From the NCBI GenBank assembly GCA_965202895.1, contig OZ241901.1, forward strand, positions 3,720,001 through 3,784,000: DNA of 64,000 nucleotides, given 5' to 3'. The stretch comes from JAJDXW01 sp965202895. Its GTDB lineage: Bacteria > Pseudomonadota > Gammaproteobacteria > HK1. Each line of letters starts with the position of its first letter. Position 1 is the stretch's first letter. Positions 53,001-61,303 of this stretch are shown here, one piece after another. Below the pieces are notes generated by a model, which saw nothing but the letters and a program-made list of their open reading frames with translations, made no database searches and was not told the origin of the DNA. Position numbers and translations under genes: made by a program.

Positions 53001-56000
53001 GCCGCCGCGTCTCCACCCAATTCACCCGGACGCCGTCTCCGGCATCGAAGTCGAGCACGTAGCCGTAGGCTTCGGTGGGCTCGCCCGCCGAATCGCCCGG
53101 CTTCACCGTCGCGATCAGGCGGCCGAAAGTGTCGTAGGCATACGTCGTCAGGTGGCCGTTGAAATCCGTGTGCGAGGTCACCTTGCCGAATCCGGCGTCG
53201 TACGTCGCCCGCATCTCGAGGTGTGGTGCGGCGGCGCTTCCGGTATGCACGACCTCCCGCACCGGATACGTCGTGAACTCGGGGTCGTAGGACACTTCCC
53301 GGAAGTGTCCGTCGGAGCGCCTGCGGTACTCGCCGTCGTACACCGCGGTGACGTTGCCGAAGGCGTCGTAGTCCTTGCGTTCCCAGTCGAGCCAGCGGGA
53401 GCCTTCGACCCAGCGTTCGGTCCGGGTGGGGTTGCCGGCCCGGACAGCCCCCAACGCCGCGTTGCCGTCATAGTATCTGCGCTCCGCCGCGATGCGGTTC
53501 CCGTCCGGGTCCAGCGTCGAGCGCTCCACCACGCGATCCAGGATCCAGGCGTCCAATCCCTCGGGGTACGAGGCCGTGTAGGTCGTCTCGGTGACGCGCT
53601 CGTCCTCCCAACCCGGGTCGAGGCGCCCATGCTCGAACACGCGCGTCACGTTGCCGTAATCGTCGTATTCGTAGTCCCATTGCGCGGAGGTGGGGGGGTG
53701 CGCGCCCTCGTACACGTCGAGATGCTTCGCCGACCGGAAGGCCCAGGCCACGCCGCGCGCCTCGCCGGCCACGCCTTGGGCGAGCGCGGTCGTGCTCCAA
53801 TCGTGGCGTTCCCGGAAGAACAGCTTGTCGTCGGGGTCGCGTGTCTCCAGGGCCAGCAGCTTGCCCTTCAGCGCCTCGACGCTGCGTCCCGTATCGAACG
53901 AATAGGAGGTGGTGAGGCTCGGAATCGTCTCGTCACCGAGCTCCGTCTTCACCACTTCGGCGAATCCCCGGAACTCCTTCTCCACGGCGTCGTAGTACCC
54001 ATTTCGGTAGGCGAACTCCGTGCGGTACGTGTTCAGCCCGTCGTCTACCTCCATGGACGACACGACCGGTACGGGAAACGGAAGCGTCTGCGACCACGGC
54101 CGTCCGTCCCCCGCATCCCTGACCATCTCCGCAACGCTTGACGAGTAGTGCATCCGGGTACGGCCGCCGATGCCGTTGTCGACCGAGTTCAGCAGGTTGG
54201 GCGGCGCCCCCGGGGAGAAGTCCACGAATGCCAGTTGCATGCGCCCATTGAGCGTGGTGTTCCACAAGATGTCCGTCGAGCCGTTACCGTTGACGTCCGC
54301 TTGGCGCCAAGCCACGAATGCGTTCAGCAACGGCGACCGGACCGACAATGGCGACGTCAGTACGCCGTGCGTGTGATCGCTCGCGTCCAATCCCAGGTTG
54401 AACCACACCCGCAGCGAACCGTCAAGCTGCACCACGTCGCCGCGGCCGTCGCCGTTCATGTCGGTGATGAGCAGGCGGTTGGGATCGATGATCCTCTCTG
54501 GTGGGTTCGACATCGTGATCCTTTCGCCCAGCTCTCCGAAACCGGCGGCGGGGTAGTAGTGGAGAGCGCCGGGAGCGACGTGGACCAGATCCAGCAGACG
54601 GTCGCCGTTCATGTCGGCAAGCAAGGTGGTCGATCGGTCGAGCTGAAGCAGCGGGCTCGAAAGCGGCCACTCATACCTGCCGCTCCAGGCGCCGTTTCCA
54701 TGGTTGATCCATGCAAACAGATGCCTGCCCGCGGTCTGAATCACGTCGATCCGTTTGTCGTGGTCGACGTCCTGCAGCTTGACAGCGCGGTCGATGAAGC
54801 TGAACTCCGCGCCCCGAATCGGCGCCTCGCGATGCCAAGCCGCCACGGCCGCGCTCGAGTAGTCGACCGAATAGTAGTGAACCGTCTTCGCACGGAGATT
54901 CAAAAGGTCGGTGTGTCCGTCGCCGTTCATGTCGGCCAAACGCACGTCGTGCGCGTCGAGGTCCCAGCCAACGCTGTTGTTCATTGGAACCGCATTCGTC
55001 CAGCGCACTTGGCCGGTCTCGTCCGCGCCTTCGTTCAGGTAGTAGACATGGGGTTGCGGGCCCGTATCGATGATGTCCGGCAGGCCGTCCGCGTTGACGT
55101 CCAGCAGGTCGATGTCCGGGTCGTTCAGATTGATGAACGGCGCCCGATCGAGCAACCGTGCGGCTGGGCCGGCGGGGTCCGGCTTGGTATAGCCGAACCG
55201 CGAGGGCGGGAGGCTGGAGGCTCCGTCGCGGCCTGTCTCGGTGATCGACGCCAGCAGGGAAAGTGGTTGCCACGCGGTGCGCTTGGCGTAGCCCAGCTTG
55301 TACGATCGCACCGGCTCTCCGTCGACGATCACCGCTATCTCCGTGCAGCGGTACGCGGTTTTCAACTCGAATCTTGACCGGAAGTCGACGATCACGTCCG
55401 GTCGCGGCTCGTGTTTGAACCTCACCTCCATCGCCGAGTCGCCGGTCCGATTGTAGACGATGCGTTCGGGATAGACCTGTGCGCTATCGTCGAGCTTTCC
55501 GTACTCGAAGGAAATAACGTTGCCGTTCGGATCCACTATGCGGTCGAGATGCCAGCGGAACACGCGCCCGGCGCTCTCCAGGCGACTGCTGCCGGAACGC
55601 CCGAACTCCAGCGCCACACCGTCCCGGCGAGTCGCCAGCCAGCCATCGTCCACTTTCCGGAAACGGAGGAAATCGGACTCGTTTTCAAAGCGCCAGTCAC
55701 CCTCCGCTACCGGGACCAGCTCCTCCTTGCTGCTGTAGATGACCATGTCGAACTCGTCGTAGTCGTCTACCTCGCCGTCCTTGTCGTTGTCGACGCCATC
55801 GACATCGGGCCATAGCGTGTAATGCGGCAACCCCTTTTCCGTCTGGCGCTGCACGAACGGGATGTCCACCCGCCACCCCAGTCCGAACATACCGTTCGGG
55901 TTCCCGCTGCTGTAGTGCAGGGCCAGCTCCGGTGTGAACCCGCCGCGGCCGAGCGGCATCTCGATCACGAGCCGGTAACCGGCGGCGCCGGAGTTCAGAT

Positions 56001-56208
56001 CCGGCTCGAAGGAATCGCCCAGCCCCTCGATCGAGCCAGGTCCTGACGGAAGGGAGATGACGTTGGGCGCGATGCCCGATTTGTTCCCGGCAGCCGCGGC
56101 GGGCTGGACGGCCATCACGACCGAACAACACGTCAACGCGACCGCTACGGTGTACGGCAACCATCGGGTGGGCCGGCCGCGGCTCAGGTCACCGGCGCTG
56201 CATGACAT
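50059..56208 (-). CDS. Secreted SpvB/TcB-TcC-type RHS toxin (fused B-C cocoon with C-terminal tip)
   Basis: 2049 residues. Signal peptide about 1-40 (hydrophobic, A-A-A-A). SpvB-type N-domain (S-L-P-S-G-P-G-S-I-E-G-L-G and G-Y-R-L-V-I-E-M-P-L-G-R-G-G-F-T-P). Six VCBS/FG-GAP units, about 365-645 (for example D-M-N-G-D-G-H-T-D-L-L). TcB middle region (N-G-I-G-G-R-T-R-M-H-Y near 686, Y-Y-D-A-V-E-K-E-F-R-G-F near 750). YD repeats to about 1700. RHS core end L-N-A-Y-S-Y-S-L-N-R-P-L-V-Y-Q-D-P-T-G-E. A 198-residue tip ends the protein. RHS shells enclose and cleave off a toxin tip, which Tc A subunits inject. The start at 56208 has GGGGAG upstream and lies 38 bases after the upstream gene's stop. 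Last gene of a three-gene operon. Confidence 0.88.
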   Translation of the reverse strand: MSCSAGDLSRGRPTRWLPYTVAVALTCCSVVMAVQPAAAAGNKSGIAPNVISLPSGPGSIEGLGDSFEPDLNSGAAGYRLVIEMPLGRGGFTPELALHYSSGNPNGMFGLGWRVDIPFVQRQTEKGLPHYTLWPDVDGVDNDKDGEVDDYDEFDMVIYSSKEELVPVAEGDWRFENESDFLRFRKVDDGWLATRRDGVALEFGRSGSSRLESAGRVFRWHLDRIVDPNGNVISFEYGKLDDSAQVYPERIVYNRTGDSAMEVRFKHEPRPDVIVDFRSRFELKTAYRCTEIAVIVDGEPVRSYKLGYAKRTAWQPLSLLASITETGRDGASSLPPSRFGYTKPDPAGPAARLLDRAPFINLNDPDIDLLDVNADGLPDIIDTGPQPHVYYLNEGADETGQVRWTNAVPMNNSVGWDLDAHDVRLADMNGDGHTDLLNLRAKTVHYYSVDYSSAAVAAWHREAPIRGAEFSFIDRAVKLQDVDHDKRIDVIQTAGRHLFAWINHGNGAWSGRYEWPLSSPLLQLDRSTTLLADMNGDRLLDLVHVAPGALHYYPAAGFGELGERITMSNPPERIIDPNRLLITDMNGDGRGDVVQLDGSLRVWFNLGLDASDHTHGVLTSPLSVRSPLLNAFVAWRQADVNGNGSTDILWNTTLNGRMQLAFVDFSPGAPPNLLNSVDNGIGGRTRMHYSSSVAEMVRDAGDGRPWSQTLPFPVPVVSSMEVDDGLNTYRTEFAYRNGYYDAVEKEFRGFAEVVKTELGDETIPSLTTSYSFDTGRSVEALKGKLLALETRDPDDKLFFRERHDWSTTALAQGVAGEARGVAWAFRSAKHLDVYEGAHPPTSAQWDYEYDDYGNVTRVFEHGRLDPGWEDERVTETTYTASYPEGLDAWILDRVVERSTLDPDGNRIAAERRYYDGNAALGAVRAGNPTRTERWVEGSRWLDWERKDYDAFGNVTAVYDGEYRRRSDGHFREVSYDPEFTTYPVREVVHTGSAAAPHLEMRATYDAGFGKVTSHTDFNGHLTTYAYDTFGRLIATVKPGDSAGEPTEAYGYVLDFDAGDGVRVNWVETRRREQAGGGTVDSRLFYDGLGRKIMTREEGETPDRVVVTGTVQFNARRLPWRRYLPYFEAGTLDFETPPFAAASVEHRYDALGREVRLTQPDESFSAIEYEPFAKLVRDEEQTNLESTYAGAARRLIVDGLQDDKGNGRLREVHEIVKLTDAGQRSSEPADWTTRYDYDLLDNVVLITDAQGNRKRAVFDGLSRKVLDDDPNRGVTTYRYDAASNLRETIDAKRQRITYDYDGANRLVAERYHDEGAPPSAPSSIPSGANRKPDVRYVYDRTAVEAELADGRRASPRNTLGRLASIYDLSGESHTSYDPRGRVEWRVKGILHPRTGSVQTYASAMDYDSMDRVTSLVYPDNDRIAYIYNPRGLLEGVESGGPRGSDGSRGSVGSDRARASVLANLDYIPSGQFARVDHGNGVSTSYDYDDRLRLSRLTSAKPGESPLLDYAYRLDRVSNIVEIDDRRPRVGALADTPERINDQWFEHDDLYRLTRVRYGFEADGGEAGISYRYDRIGNLLEQSSNISHREHGRNVADLGRLDYLGGRNERTGRVQGDPPGPHATTGTSDHRLAYDDNGNVVRLDDLELVWDFKDRLVAVKSDRITAEYVYDHADRRVTKHVRHVDGDEPAESVVQYVDRHYEVRDGTPVKYVYAGQRRVARLTPVAAALADGQGTPLPDPTFAIRYYHQDHLGSTNVMTDAAGNLLEEIAYYPYGNPREAYRRTSFEAEPYRFSQKETDQETGLQYFEARYLDGALARFLSVDPVLRQIMQRPFEEPQRLNAYSYSLNRPLVYQDPTGEIPFLVSGASNVALGYTLSKATGLEYRWADAAIDFVAGAAFLGVFSKLHKSMVRVPHVKGLIRSLEKMGYKSTQKSVSGVVEVAKKGSPIKLILKPKAATSKGTGELSKYPRFNLRMNIGKSASTYLDPFTGKSAFYAKKGYHSTDLGRQIFHTPLEPLAHAPFISRWTPVRMGIGASGQGISWDAKKLFGNSK
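50062..50655 (-). other. Variable C-terminal tip of the RHS protein (putative toxin domain)
   Basis: 198 residues from the RHS D-P-T-G-E to the end. A hydrophobic start (A-A-I-D-F-V-A-G-A-A-F-L-G-V-F), then K-G-L-I-R-S-L-E-K-M-G-Y-K-S and R-W-T-P-V-R-M-G-I-G-A-S-G-Q-G. Base composition is clearly AT-richer than the RHS core. No known toxin fold recognised. No immunity-gene-like frame follows on the same strand before the abiEii gene. Confidence 0.7.
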
Positions 56209-56245
56209 ATGGCTCCCCACGATGGTCATTGCAATCCGAGGGGAG

Positions 56246-59200
56246 TCATCCTGTATAAAAGTAGAAGCCAATGTGGAACACGACATCGATCATCTCGCTT
56301 ACATCAAGCAGTGGTTCGCCTTTCCACTCCACCGGTATGTACAACGTCCAGTTGGTCGTCGCGGTACTTAGCTCATTGAAAGTTTTGATTCTTTTTTCCT
56401 CCTCGGGTACATCAGGATCATTCCAAAGCTGAATTTTGACCGCCGAGAAGAACACCTCCTCCGATGTCCACCGACCGTCGTCGTAGGACCAGGATCGAAC
56501 CGGATACTCGGTGATCCCCTCTCCCCGATTGCGAATCCGACTGATCCCACCGTACGTGAGATGACCGGGAAGTATGGAGTTTTGACTACTACGCTTACGC
56601 TCGGCGCCGTACAATTCGATTTTCAAGTATGCCACTTTCTCGTTCCAGCGATCGTACAGAAACAGCTCATCTGTTTCATCACCCGTACCAAAATCGAGTT
56701 TAAGTAGTCTGGTGAATTTGGGATCGATCCGGAGCCCAGTATCCTCGGGCTTCACATAATTGTCCGGCTTCGCGATGAAACGCTGGAACCCATCCAATGC
56801 CTGCGTTGACCGATCATTGCTCGGTACGCAAAGATCACTCTTGTGATCGCATCTCTGGTTATTTTTATCCTTAAGTTCGGCTGCGAAGCCGATATGATCC
56901 CTGATCGATAATGTATGTCTGATCACGTCGGATTTATTGCGCTTTGTCCATTTGCGTGTTCGATCATCCCACTTCTTCAATGCTCCCCACAGTGCCTCCA
57001 GTTCGTCGGCATTGCGTGTCCTGAACAGGGACTGTTTCGTAAAAGTAACATCGCCATCGGGTGTATGTTCGAAGGGCCCATTCCACTTGTATTCCGCGGC
57101 AAGAATCGCCATGAAAAGCTCGCGCTGCGCGCTGGTAAAGGAGGACTGGCTGCGTAGTACGGCAGCATGACTCAGAAGCCGGTGGGAAGGATCTGCAAAG
57201 TAACGATCGGCTAATCCTTCGTTGGACTCTGCCTTGCGACGTTCTAATGCCTCCTTCTCGAGGTACAGCGCAGAAAGCCGTTGCATCTCCCTCCGACAGC
57301 GGAGAGCCGCCTCCTCCGATTCAATTACAATCTCACTCATTTGCAGCAAGAGTTTTTGAATTCTGGTTTTGATGTCCACGTCCAGCAGAACACCCTCCAG
57401 TGAAGTCAACTCTGCTTGCTCCAACGCGGCGAGGCGTTCCTTCGATGCTTGGAGTTCACCCTTCTTTGCTTCCATGCTCGCTTGGGAGGAAGCGTTGCCG
57501 GCTTGCGTTAAGACTTGCAGACCTCCAAACGCAATAAGTGCGGGTACCGCCGCTCCGCCCGTGGCCACAGCTAATCCGACCGCTCCCGTCAACGATAGAA
57601 AGCCAGCAACCATATTGCTATTATGGGTTTGTATTGCGTTAATCTCCGCAATCTTTATTGAAAGATCAGCTTGTTTGTCACCGTATTTGACATATAATTG
57701 TTGCATGGCATTATTGATCTTCTTCCTGGCCGCCCATCTCTCAACTTCGATCCGAATCTCATCGACCAGATTCTCGATCCTCTTGCTGTTCCACTCTGTA
57801 CTTTTAGCCGCGGCCTCGATATTTGTTTGCTGTTCATTGATTTCATTTCCAATTTGTCTGAGTCTCTCGTCGTATTGCTCGTTTCTATCGGCGAACTGCT
57901 GCGTGAGCTGATCCTGTCTATCCTTGTAGTTATCATAAGATTTACGGGCCTGCTCCAGATCGGCTTTCGCACGTTCGAGTGACCTGTCAAGGAAATCCTT
58001 AAGATAGTCATAGGAGTGGAAGTATTCCTTACCCGGATCACCTGCCATGACAGATTGCGCTACAATCGGAATATAGTCATCGGGAAGACCCAGGATGTTC
58101 GTGTCGCCACCACTCAGCATACTCCGCAGGTGGCCGAGTGCACTGTACGAGTGGCGGTAGCCCGCGACCGCCTCTTGCAGTCCGGATTTCGGATCGATCG
58201 GTTTGTTTTCGTTTTTTTCAAGAATTTCCGGGAACATGGCGAGTAGTGCATTGCCTTCCAGCCAAGTGGCAAGCAGGGTGTCGCCGATCAATTTTTCGGC
58301 CCGATCGAAGTCGGACGGCTCGCTGCGAATCACGTAACGCTTCGATAGCTGTTCCGCCGTTCTCAGGTACTCACGCAGCAACTCGAACAGAAGCGTCACG
58401 TCCTTGTAGCCTTGGAACAGCTTTGGCTGCTCGTCACTGGTGCCAGCATCCTGGGGCAGCATCCAGGCCCCGTTCTTACGGAACAACGCAGCCAATGGGG
58501 AGCGGTGTGGCACCTCTTGGCGGAAAATGAGGTAACCGAAAGGTTCGCCGTGCAATGCCGGAACGGCCTCGAAATCCGCCACGTCGACGCCGAACCCTCC
58601 TCGTATTGCCTTCATATAACCGGCAAGGGCATGGCGATAGAGCGGCAGCGCATCTTCTAGGATGGCAATCTCCTCGTCGATGAGCTCGCCACGGCTCTCT
58701 AACGCCGGCTTGATCATGGACTCAGCGACAGCAACGTGTTTTTCCTGCGCCAACGCTTTATCCGCGACTGCGATATCGTAGTAGATGTCGAGCAAGGCCC
58801 ACCGCAGCTCGCGATTCCATGGTGCGTATCGCAGCGCATCAATTACGGTCTGCGCAGTCTGGTGAGCGCGCTTCCTGGCATCACAATTCCACAGATCTGC
58901 CAACTGATCGAACCGTGCACGAATGTAGGTTTCAGCGCCCGCTTGTTCTTTCTCGTAGAGCAGTGCCTTGTAGCGGAAAGCGGCGAGGTCCTTCGCTTCC
59001 TTCGTCGTCGCTTTGTCGTAATAGAGCTCGGCGCGGGCTCGATTCAGCGTGTCGGTGACGAAATTCGGATATGGTGTGTGCGCTGCTACGAATGGTTGCC
59101 CAACCCGCGCCATCTCCGGGTTCCAGAGGGTTTGAGAACCGAATTTTTCGGGCATTACGGCGTAGTTGCTCGTCCCGGACATGTCGGCGACCACACACTC

Positions 59201-60241
59201 GGACTCGGACTCCAGCCCGCCGGTATCGACGCTGTCGTCCTGGTTGACTCCTTTGCTTCGCTCCGCACGGGTATTCCCGGAGGCTACGCCGTCAATGATG
59301 CGCGACATCAGGAACGTGCCGGAAATCGGATTGCCGCGCGCTAAATGGGGTGCACTCTCCGAAGTCCACGTCTCGGTTACGGCGCCCTTCAGCAGACGTT
59401 CATGGTCGACTTTGTGGCCATCATTCCTCGAAGGGTCTGCGACAAGCTTGAACGTTCGGCCGATCTCTGCTCCGAGCAACGTCCGGTCGGCGGCCACCGT
59501 GACGGGTCCGTGGACAGCTTCAAAACGGTTGTCGTCCGCGCTGCTAATGTCTACAGGATAGATTCCACGGGGTAGACCGCTTCCGCCGTCGCTCGTCACC
59601 GTCGCAACAGTGCTGCCGCCGTTGCGGATGATCCGCATCCCGTAGTCGAACCTCATGCCGTCCACGTCATGCACGACCCGCCAGTTTGCGTCGTTGTCCC
59701 GGAGCTCGACGACATGTTCTCGATCCTGCTCGAGCCGGTATCCTTTGCCTGGCTCCAACCTGACAACGATGGTCTCGATACCTTCCACCAAAGCGTCGTC
59801 GAGGAGGTCGATGACGATATCGATGTCGTCAGCTACTCCTCTGCCGATCGTTGCCGTATCTTCCAGAAGTTTGAAATCCGTCCCCTGATCCGCAGTGCCG
59901 TGGACGCTGTAGGACAGCCGGCCGATCGGTACTTTGCGGACCTGTCCCACCGGCTTCTGAGCAATGCTGCCGTCCTGCGCAGCGAGTCCTCCTTTGCCAA
60001 CGCGCATCGGACGTCCAACGAATTTTCCTGAAAAAGCAACTTTCAACTCGATACGTCCAATTTGCTCGGTCGCGGTGCTTCTCATCTCGGTAAACTTGGC
60101 GACCGGCAGGAGCGGTATTATCGGTTTCTGAGCACCATGTGCACCCGCTGCCAGGAACCCGGCGAGCAGGGCACACAGTGCGGCGATGGTCTTATGGCAC
60201 GCGCCTTGGCGGCGGAAAATGATTTGATTATACATTTTCAT
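56246..60241 (-). CDS. Large secreted protein with Calx-beta-like domain, coiled coils and TcA-like C-terminal region
   Basis: 1331 residues. Signal peptide about 1-38 (A-A-G-A-H-G-A). Calx-beta-like part about 100-185 (T-D-F-K-L-L and D-D-A-L-V-E-G-I-E-T-I-V-V-R-L). Helical region 400-800. Coiled coils about 750-815 and 910-1010 flank a roughly 35-residue hydrophobic, Gly/Ala-rich segment (874-909, G-A-V-G-L-A-V-A-T-G-G-A-A-V-P-A-L-I-A). The end (W-T-L-Y-I-P-V-E-W, then M-I-D-V-V-F-H-I-G-F-Y) resembles the TcB-binding end of Tc toxin A subunits. I infer a translocation pore for the RHS product. ATG 60241 (a TTG lies three bases before), seven bases after the collar-protein stop. The similarity is distant and by eye. 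Confidence 0.6.
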   Translation of the reverse strand: MKMYNQIIFRRQGACHKTIAALCALLAGFLAAGAHGAQKPIIPLLPVAKFTEMRSTATEQIGRIELKVAFSGKFVGRPMRVGKGGLAAQDGSIAQKPVGQVRKVPIGRLSYSVHGTADQGTDFKLLEDTATIGRGVADDIDIVIDLLDDALVEGIETIVVRLEPGKGYRLEQDREHVVELRDNDANWRVVHDVDGMRFDYGMRIIRNGGSTVATVTSDGGSGLPRGIYPVDISSADDNRFEAVHGPVTVAADRTLLGAEIGRTFKLVADPSRNDGHKVDHERLLKGAVTETWTSESAPHLARGNPISGTFLMSRIIDGVASGNTRAERSKGVNQDDSVDTGGLESESECVVADMSGTSNYAVMPEKFGSQTLWNPEMARVGQPFVAAHTPYPNFVTDTLNRARAELYYDKATTKEAKDLAAFRYKALLYEKEQAGAETYIRARFDQLADLWNCDARKRAHQTAQTVIDALRYAPWNRELRWALLDIYYDIAVADKALAQEKHVAVAESMIKPALESRGELIDEEIAILEDALPLYRHALAGYMKAIRGGFGVDVADFEAVPALHGEPFGYLIFRQEVPHRSPLAALFRKNGAWMLPQDAGTSDEQPKLFQGYKDVTLLFELLREYLRTAEQLSKRYVIRSEPSDFDRAEKLIGDTLLATWLEGNALLAMFPEILEKNENKPIDPKSGLQEAVAGYRHSYSALGHLRSMLSGGDTNILGLPDDYIPIVAQSVMAGDPGKEYFHSYDYLKDFLDRSLERAKADLEQARKSYDNYKDRQDQLTQQFADRNEQYDERLRQIGNEINEQQTNIEAAAKSTEWNSKRIENLVDEIRIEVERWAARKKINNAMQQLYVKYGDKQADLSIKIAEINAIQTHNSNMVAGFLSLTGAVGLAVATGGAAVPALIAFGGLQVLTQAGNASSQASMEAKKGELQASKERLAALEQAELTSLEGVLLDVDIKTRIQKLLLQMSEIVIESEEAALRCRREMQRLSALYLEKEALERRKAESNEGLADRYFADPSHRLLSHAAVLRSQSSFTSAQRELFMAILAAEYKWNGPFEHTPDGDVTFTKQSLFRTRNADELEALWGALKKWDDRTRKWTKRNKSDVIRHTLSIRDHIGFAAELKDKNNQRCDHKSDLCVPSNDRSTQALDGFQRFIAKPDNYVKPEDTGLRIDPKFTRLLKLDFGTGDETDELFLYDRWNEKVAYLKIELYGAERKRSSQNSILPGHLTYGGISRIRNRGEGITEYPVRSWSYDDGRWTSEEVFFSAVKIQLWNDPDVPEEEKRIKTFNELSTATTNWTLYIPVEWKGEPLLDVSEMIDVVFHIGFYFYTG
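57126..57211 (-). repeat. 86-bp intragenic inverted repeat, copy B
   Basis: About 74 of 86 positions match 59921-60006 in the opposite direction. Read in sense within the large gene it codes A-D-R-Y-F-A-D-P-S-H-R-L-L-S-H-A-A-V. Confidence 0.85.
59921..60006 (+). repeat. 86-bp intragenic inverted repeat, copy A
   Basis: The same 86 bp, inverted relative to copy B. Here the host gene reads it antisense, coding R-V-G-K-G-G-L-A-A-Q-D-G-S-I-A-Q-K-P in frame near residue 80-108. No indels between the copies. Confidence 0.85.
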
Positions 60242-60247
60242 CAATCC

Positions 60248-61150
60248 CTATTTGATCCTAATGATGTAGTGGACCGCCATGTGCCGAGGGCGATTATCAT
60301 ATCTTGTCCCATATTCTGTAGTTCCTGAGATACTAACAGTATGTCCGTGGGAAGTTTCATCATCCTTATTATAAGCAAGGATACCCGCTGTGTGATGTAC
60401 TGTCACATCTGCGATACCCCAAAAATCAATATCTCGAGTAACACTAGGATAATAGCTTGCACCCCACACCCGACGACTAGAAGTCACATGCGAGGAATAC
60501 TTATGTAGGTGTGGACTCGTGAAGTGATAACCTTGTATATTTCTTATCTCTCCATCATTTTCCGCTCCTCTGATGAAGAGGCCGCGAAGGTCCGGTACCT
60601 GCATTCCATTGAATGGAGATTCGGGATCAATAACTTGATATCCGTCGCAAACTCTCCAGTTCTTAGGCAACTCGCTCTCTCTGCCGGAGTACATGATGAT
60701 GCCGCCTACGGGTGTTTCGCCTGGAGAGCTCAACGCAAACGGTGTACTGAGCACCTGATGCCTGGGCAGATTGGGAGCGTTGCCTTCAAGGGTTACTTCA
60801 ATAAATCGGTCCGATGACCTAAATGCCCTGGCGATGGGCTTGTCATGGATATCGACAGGGCCAAGGATCACGTTGAAGAAACCCTTGACCACCGGCACCT
60901 TGTCGCCATGCCCGCGCCAGGTCTCTCCGTCGAATATCTGGGGACCCCAGACCGGACGCACATTCGTGTCCGTCGAGTGACTATAGATTTTGAAGGTGAG
61001 TGTATAATCTCCAGTCGGTAGCGGGTGGCCGTTCGGACCGGTCAGACTGCCTGAGTAAGGGATGAGCTGAGGGACAGTCGAACCCGATACGGAGGTCTGC
61101 CCCGCGAACAGGCCGATGATCAAGAGCAGCGTCGAGGCCCGCAGACGCAT
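60248..61150 (-). CDS. Secreted phage-tail-collar-like protein
   Basis: 300 residues. Signal peptide about 1-23 (S-T-L-L-L-I-I-G-L-F-A-G). A beta-rich middle (Y-S-G-S-L-T, G-D-Y-T-L-T-F-K-I-Y). A C-terminal tail-collar domain from about 147: P-V-G-G-I-I-M-Y-S-G, N-W-R-V-C-D-G, V-P-D-L-R-G-L-F-I-R-G, H-L-H and S-H-G-H motifs, D-N-R-P-R-H-M-A-V-H-Y-I-I-R-I. These features match phage short-tail-fibre collars, whose H-x-H pairs bind iron. In this operon it may recognise target cells or cap the complex. ATG at 61150 with GAGAGGGAGGG upstream. Confidence 0.8.
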   Translation of the reverse strand: MRLRASTLLLIIGLFAGQTSVSGSTVPQLIPYSGSLTGPNGHPLPTGDYTLTFKIYSHSTDTNVRPVWGPQIFDGETWRGHGDKVPVVKGFFNVILGPVDIHDKPIARAFRSSDRFIEVTLEGNAPNLPRHQVLSTPFALSSPGETPVGGIIMYSGRESELPKNWRVCDGYQVIDPESPFNGMQVPDLRGLFIRGAENDGEIRNIQGYHFTSPHLHKYSSHVTSSRRVWGASYYPSVTRDIDFWGIADVTVHHTAGILAYNKDDETSHGHTVSISGTTEYGTRYDNRPRHMAVHYIIRIK

Positions 61151-61180
61151 ACCTTCATGCCCTCCCTCTCCGAACTCAGC

Positions 61181-61209
61181 AGCCTAGACCCTTTGAAGGT
61201 TCAAGTCAA
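61181..61209 (-). promoter_or_regulatory. Candidate promoter of the collar/Tc-like operon
   Basis: On the minus strand TTGACT (61209-61204), 17-bp spacer, TAGGCT (61186-61181), about 30 bases before the collar gene ATG. The -35 is 5 of 6, the -10 only 3 of 6. It is the only promoter-like pair noticed near this operon start. Confidence 0.5.
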
Positions 61210-61303
61210 GCAGCAGCAGTCGCGGGTCAGCGGTCGCGGGTCCGTCGCTGAAGGCGTGAAGGCGCTGCGGCCCCCGCCAGCGCGGGGGCGGGGGCGGACA
61301 GGG

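Noticed and set aside
52279..54141. A 620-codon plus-strand frame opposite the RHS gene
   Set aside because: The sequence is a mirror of repeated YD/VCBS codons; no start signal or domain.
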